From Clostridiales bacterium (GTDB lineage Bacteria; Bacillota; Clostridia; Christensenellales; Aristaeellaceae): a stretch of DNA of 7,804 bases. The stretch's first letter is position 1; each line of letters starts with the position of its first letter. This document shows positions 6,630 to 7,804 of the stretch, piece after piece. The position numbers and the translations under genes were made by a program. The DNA lies in contig SFGO01000127.1 of the NCBI GenBank assembly GCA_004556545.1, positions 1 through 7,804 of the forward strand, in the 5' to 3' direction. The notes under the pieces were generated by a model. That model worked only from the letters and a program-made list of their open reading frames with translations, had not been told where the DNA came from and ran no database searches.

Positions 6630-6846
6630 AAAAGATATGAAAGGTATGCATAGCTACGGGTGACTTGACCAGCCGTCCTTTCTTTTCGGTAGCGCTAAAA
6701 AACATCGAGCATTTGGCCGTTTGCTGCGTCGGTGCATCTGCACAGAGCCATGATTACTCTGTAAACGTCCGGGTGCAAGTGCACCCGCTGTCGCGCTCAG
6801 CAGGGTGCATCGTCCCCTGTATCATAGTTCACCAGATTAGCCAACT
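6630..6846 (+). other. Non-coding, hairpin-rich segment (3' region or small RNA candidate)
   Basis: No convincing gene is seen. Several inverted repeats stand in series: GTGCA/TGCAC (6732-6743), ACAGAG/CTCTGT (6742-6762), CGGGTGCA/TGCACCCG (6770-6787) and CAGGG/CCCTG (6801-6819). They lead up to the terminator at 6847. The heptamer GGGTGCA occurs at 6771-6777 and 6803-6809, and TGCACCC (6780-6786) can pair with either copy, so alternative folds are possible. It may be the reductase mRNA's 3' region or a separate small RNA; I recognise no RNA family. Confidence 0.35.
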
Positions 6847-6886
6847 AAGTCCTCATGCTTTGATATGATGCATGAGGACTTTTTTT
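6847..6886 (+). terminator. Rho-independent terminator
   Basis: A perfect 12-bp stem (AAGTCCTCATGC with GCATGAGGACTT, 11-base loop) runs into seven T's (6880-6886) on the + strand. It ends transcription coming from the reductase gene or the structured segment before it. The insertion sequence begins 3 bp after the T-run. Confidence 0.85.
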
Positions 6887-6888
6887 GT

Positions 6889-6911
6889 GGCTTTTTGTCA
6901 AAAGTTAGGGT
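6889..6911. repeat. Probable terminal inverted repeat of the ISL3 element
   Basis: The sequence begins GGCTTTTTGTCAAAAG, like the GG...CTTTNTCAAA ends of ISL3-family elements, and the transposase stop codon lies inside it, as is common in compact elements. The 8 bases just outside (TTTTTTGT, 6881-6888) would be the AT-rich target duplication. The matching right end is outside the window, so neither can be confirmed here. Confidence 0.5.
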
Positions 6912-7804
6912 GAGCAGGATTCGCAGCCTGTAAAATGCGGGCACGGAAGTTGGAGAAATTGCGAAAGCCAAAGGCAGCGCGCTTGAGGGCTTTAATCGCA
7001 TTCGTGAAAGCGTTGGAGTAAGGGCAGTCAAAAGCATTGAGGATATAGGGCTTCCAGTTCTTGAGCATGCGTCTGCAAGGGGAGAATTCGGGAAGCTGAA
7101 GACGGTCATAGGAGCATCACGTCCACAGCGGCCCTGTCTTCCTCGGAGAGCAAGGCTCGTCGGGCAATCAGCAGCCTTCTGGAACGCTTGAAATGCTTTC
7201 GGGAAGCAGGCAACAAATGCTTTTGAACAGCTCTGCGCACATCGTCCATCGCCCAGGTGCAGTAGCGCGCCACATGAAAGCGGTCAATCACGATTTTTGC
7301 CTGCGGGAAGAAGGCTCTGGCAATATCACGGTATCCCTGGTTCATATCCATCACCACATATTGCACGTCCTGTCGGTTGGAGAAGGAGCGCAAGGAGGAT
7401 TGGATGGTGGAACCTCTTCTGTCCGGCAGAATATCCAGGATACGACGTTCTTCGGGCGCGGTCAGGATACATTGAAATCTTTCACCGTTTGCGTTGCCCT
7501 TGAATTCATCAAAGGAAAGCACCCGGGGCAACTCTTTGGGCTTGCCCTGCGGATAAAGCGCCAGGCAGCGTGCGACCCCGCTAACAGAGGTTCGTGTATC
7601 CCTGGCAATGTCCTTCATACTCCACCTGTGATGCAGCAGCTGCATGATCCTTTCGGTCACCTGATAGGTAAAACGCTGATATTTGCCAAGGAATGCGCAA
7701 GCCTCCGAAAACCTTTTGCCGCATGACGGACAAAAGTATCTGCGTCTGCGGTACAGCAATTTCAAAGGCTTTCCACGGATACTCAGATCTCTTACAGCTC
7801 TGAT
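6898..7804 (-). pseudogene. ISL3-family transposase, 5' end outside window, frameshifted
   Basis: The frame enters at 7804 and reads RDLSIRGKPLKLLYRRRRYF followed by CPSCGKRF, half of the N-terminal zinc-binding region of ISL3 transposases. A helix-turn-helix follows (MKDIARDTRTSVSGVARCL), then the DDE domain: SFDEFKG with the first Asp, VVMDMNQGYRDIARAFFPQA and IVIDRFHVAR with further acidic residues. At the CC pair opposite 7111-7112 the frame breaks (stop at 7106). Removing one base lets it continue as YDRLQLPEFSPCRRMLKNWK to RAAFGFRNFSNFRARIL and stop TGA at 6898-6900. Near the end, 'YSNAFTNAIKALKR' is shorter than the usual 'FTEGxNNxIKxLKR', so the catalytic Glu seems missing. Both defects suggest an inactive copy. 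Family identity is clear; the missing first part is probably about 70-90 residues. Confidence 0.85.

Larger units (their letters stand above)
6889..7804. mobile_element. ISL3-family insertion sequence, left part
   Basis: The element is made of the putative left terminal repeat at 6889 and the single transposase gene on -. It inserted 3 bp downstream of the terminator T-run. No cargo gene is visible; the element continues past the window edge. Confidence 0.75.

Noticed and set aside
1..7804. CRISPR array, tRNA or rRNA genes
   Set aside because: I saw no regularly spaced direct repeats and no cloverleaf or rRNA-like sequence on either strand.

Overview
The window looks like a chromosomal segment of a GC-rich gut-type member of the Bacillota (Clostridia). 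The evidence is strong AGGAGG-type ribosome binding sites, an exported protein with S-layer homology (SLH) repeats, a cysteine-rich surface protein with 'PTCTEKG' repeats, and MarR/MATE and ISL3 families typical of that group. I cannot name a species.

Layout, left to right. (1) The end of an MMPL/RND-type membrane transporter on +, followed by a strong hairpin between convergent genes. (2) A large intact gene on -, about 741 aa: a signal peptide, YcdB/YcdC-like regions and C-terminal SLH repeats. (3) About 2.9-3.8 kb, a patch that is visibly more AT-rich than its surroundings and holds head-to-tail gene fragments on +: a piece of the type I restriction subunit HsdR, the last 38 codons of a MarR-type regulator, and the first third of a MATE efflux pump. 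(4) The pump runs directly into the C-terminal part of a cysteine-rich surface protein that has lost its own N-terminus. (5) A TetR-type regulator on - (frameshifted) diverges from an intact NAD(P)-dependent epimerase/dehydratase-like reductase on +. They share about 170 bp that holds a good promoter and two overlapping inverted repeats. (6) About 220 bp of hairpin-rich non-coding DNA ends in a rho-independent terminator. (7) An ISL3-family insertion sequence, frameshifted and cut by the window edge, begins 3 bp after that terminator's T-run.

The working units appear to be the transporter, the SLH protein and the TetR/reductase pair, in which the regulator probably controls the reductase. Much of the rest is damaged. 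Four genes (MATE, cysteine-rich protein, TetR, transposase) each need exactly one base change to restore a family-like reading frame, and three of the four changes fall in runs of four or more identical bases. That pattern fits either real decay or sequence/assembly error. I did not find a convincing new biological system. The most interesting signals are the relic junctions, the shared regulatory region and the structured segment before the IS.
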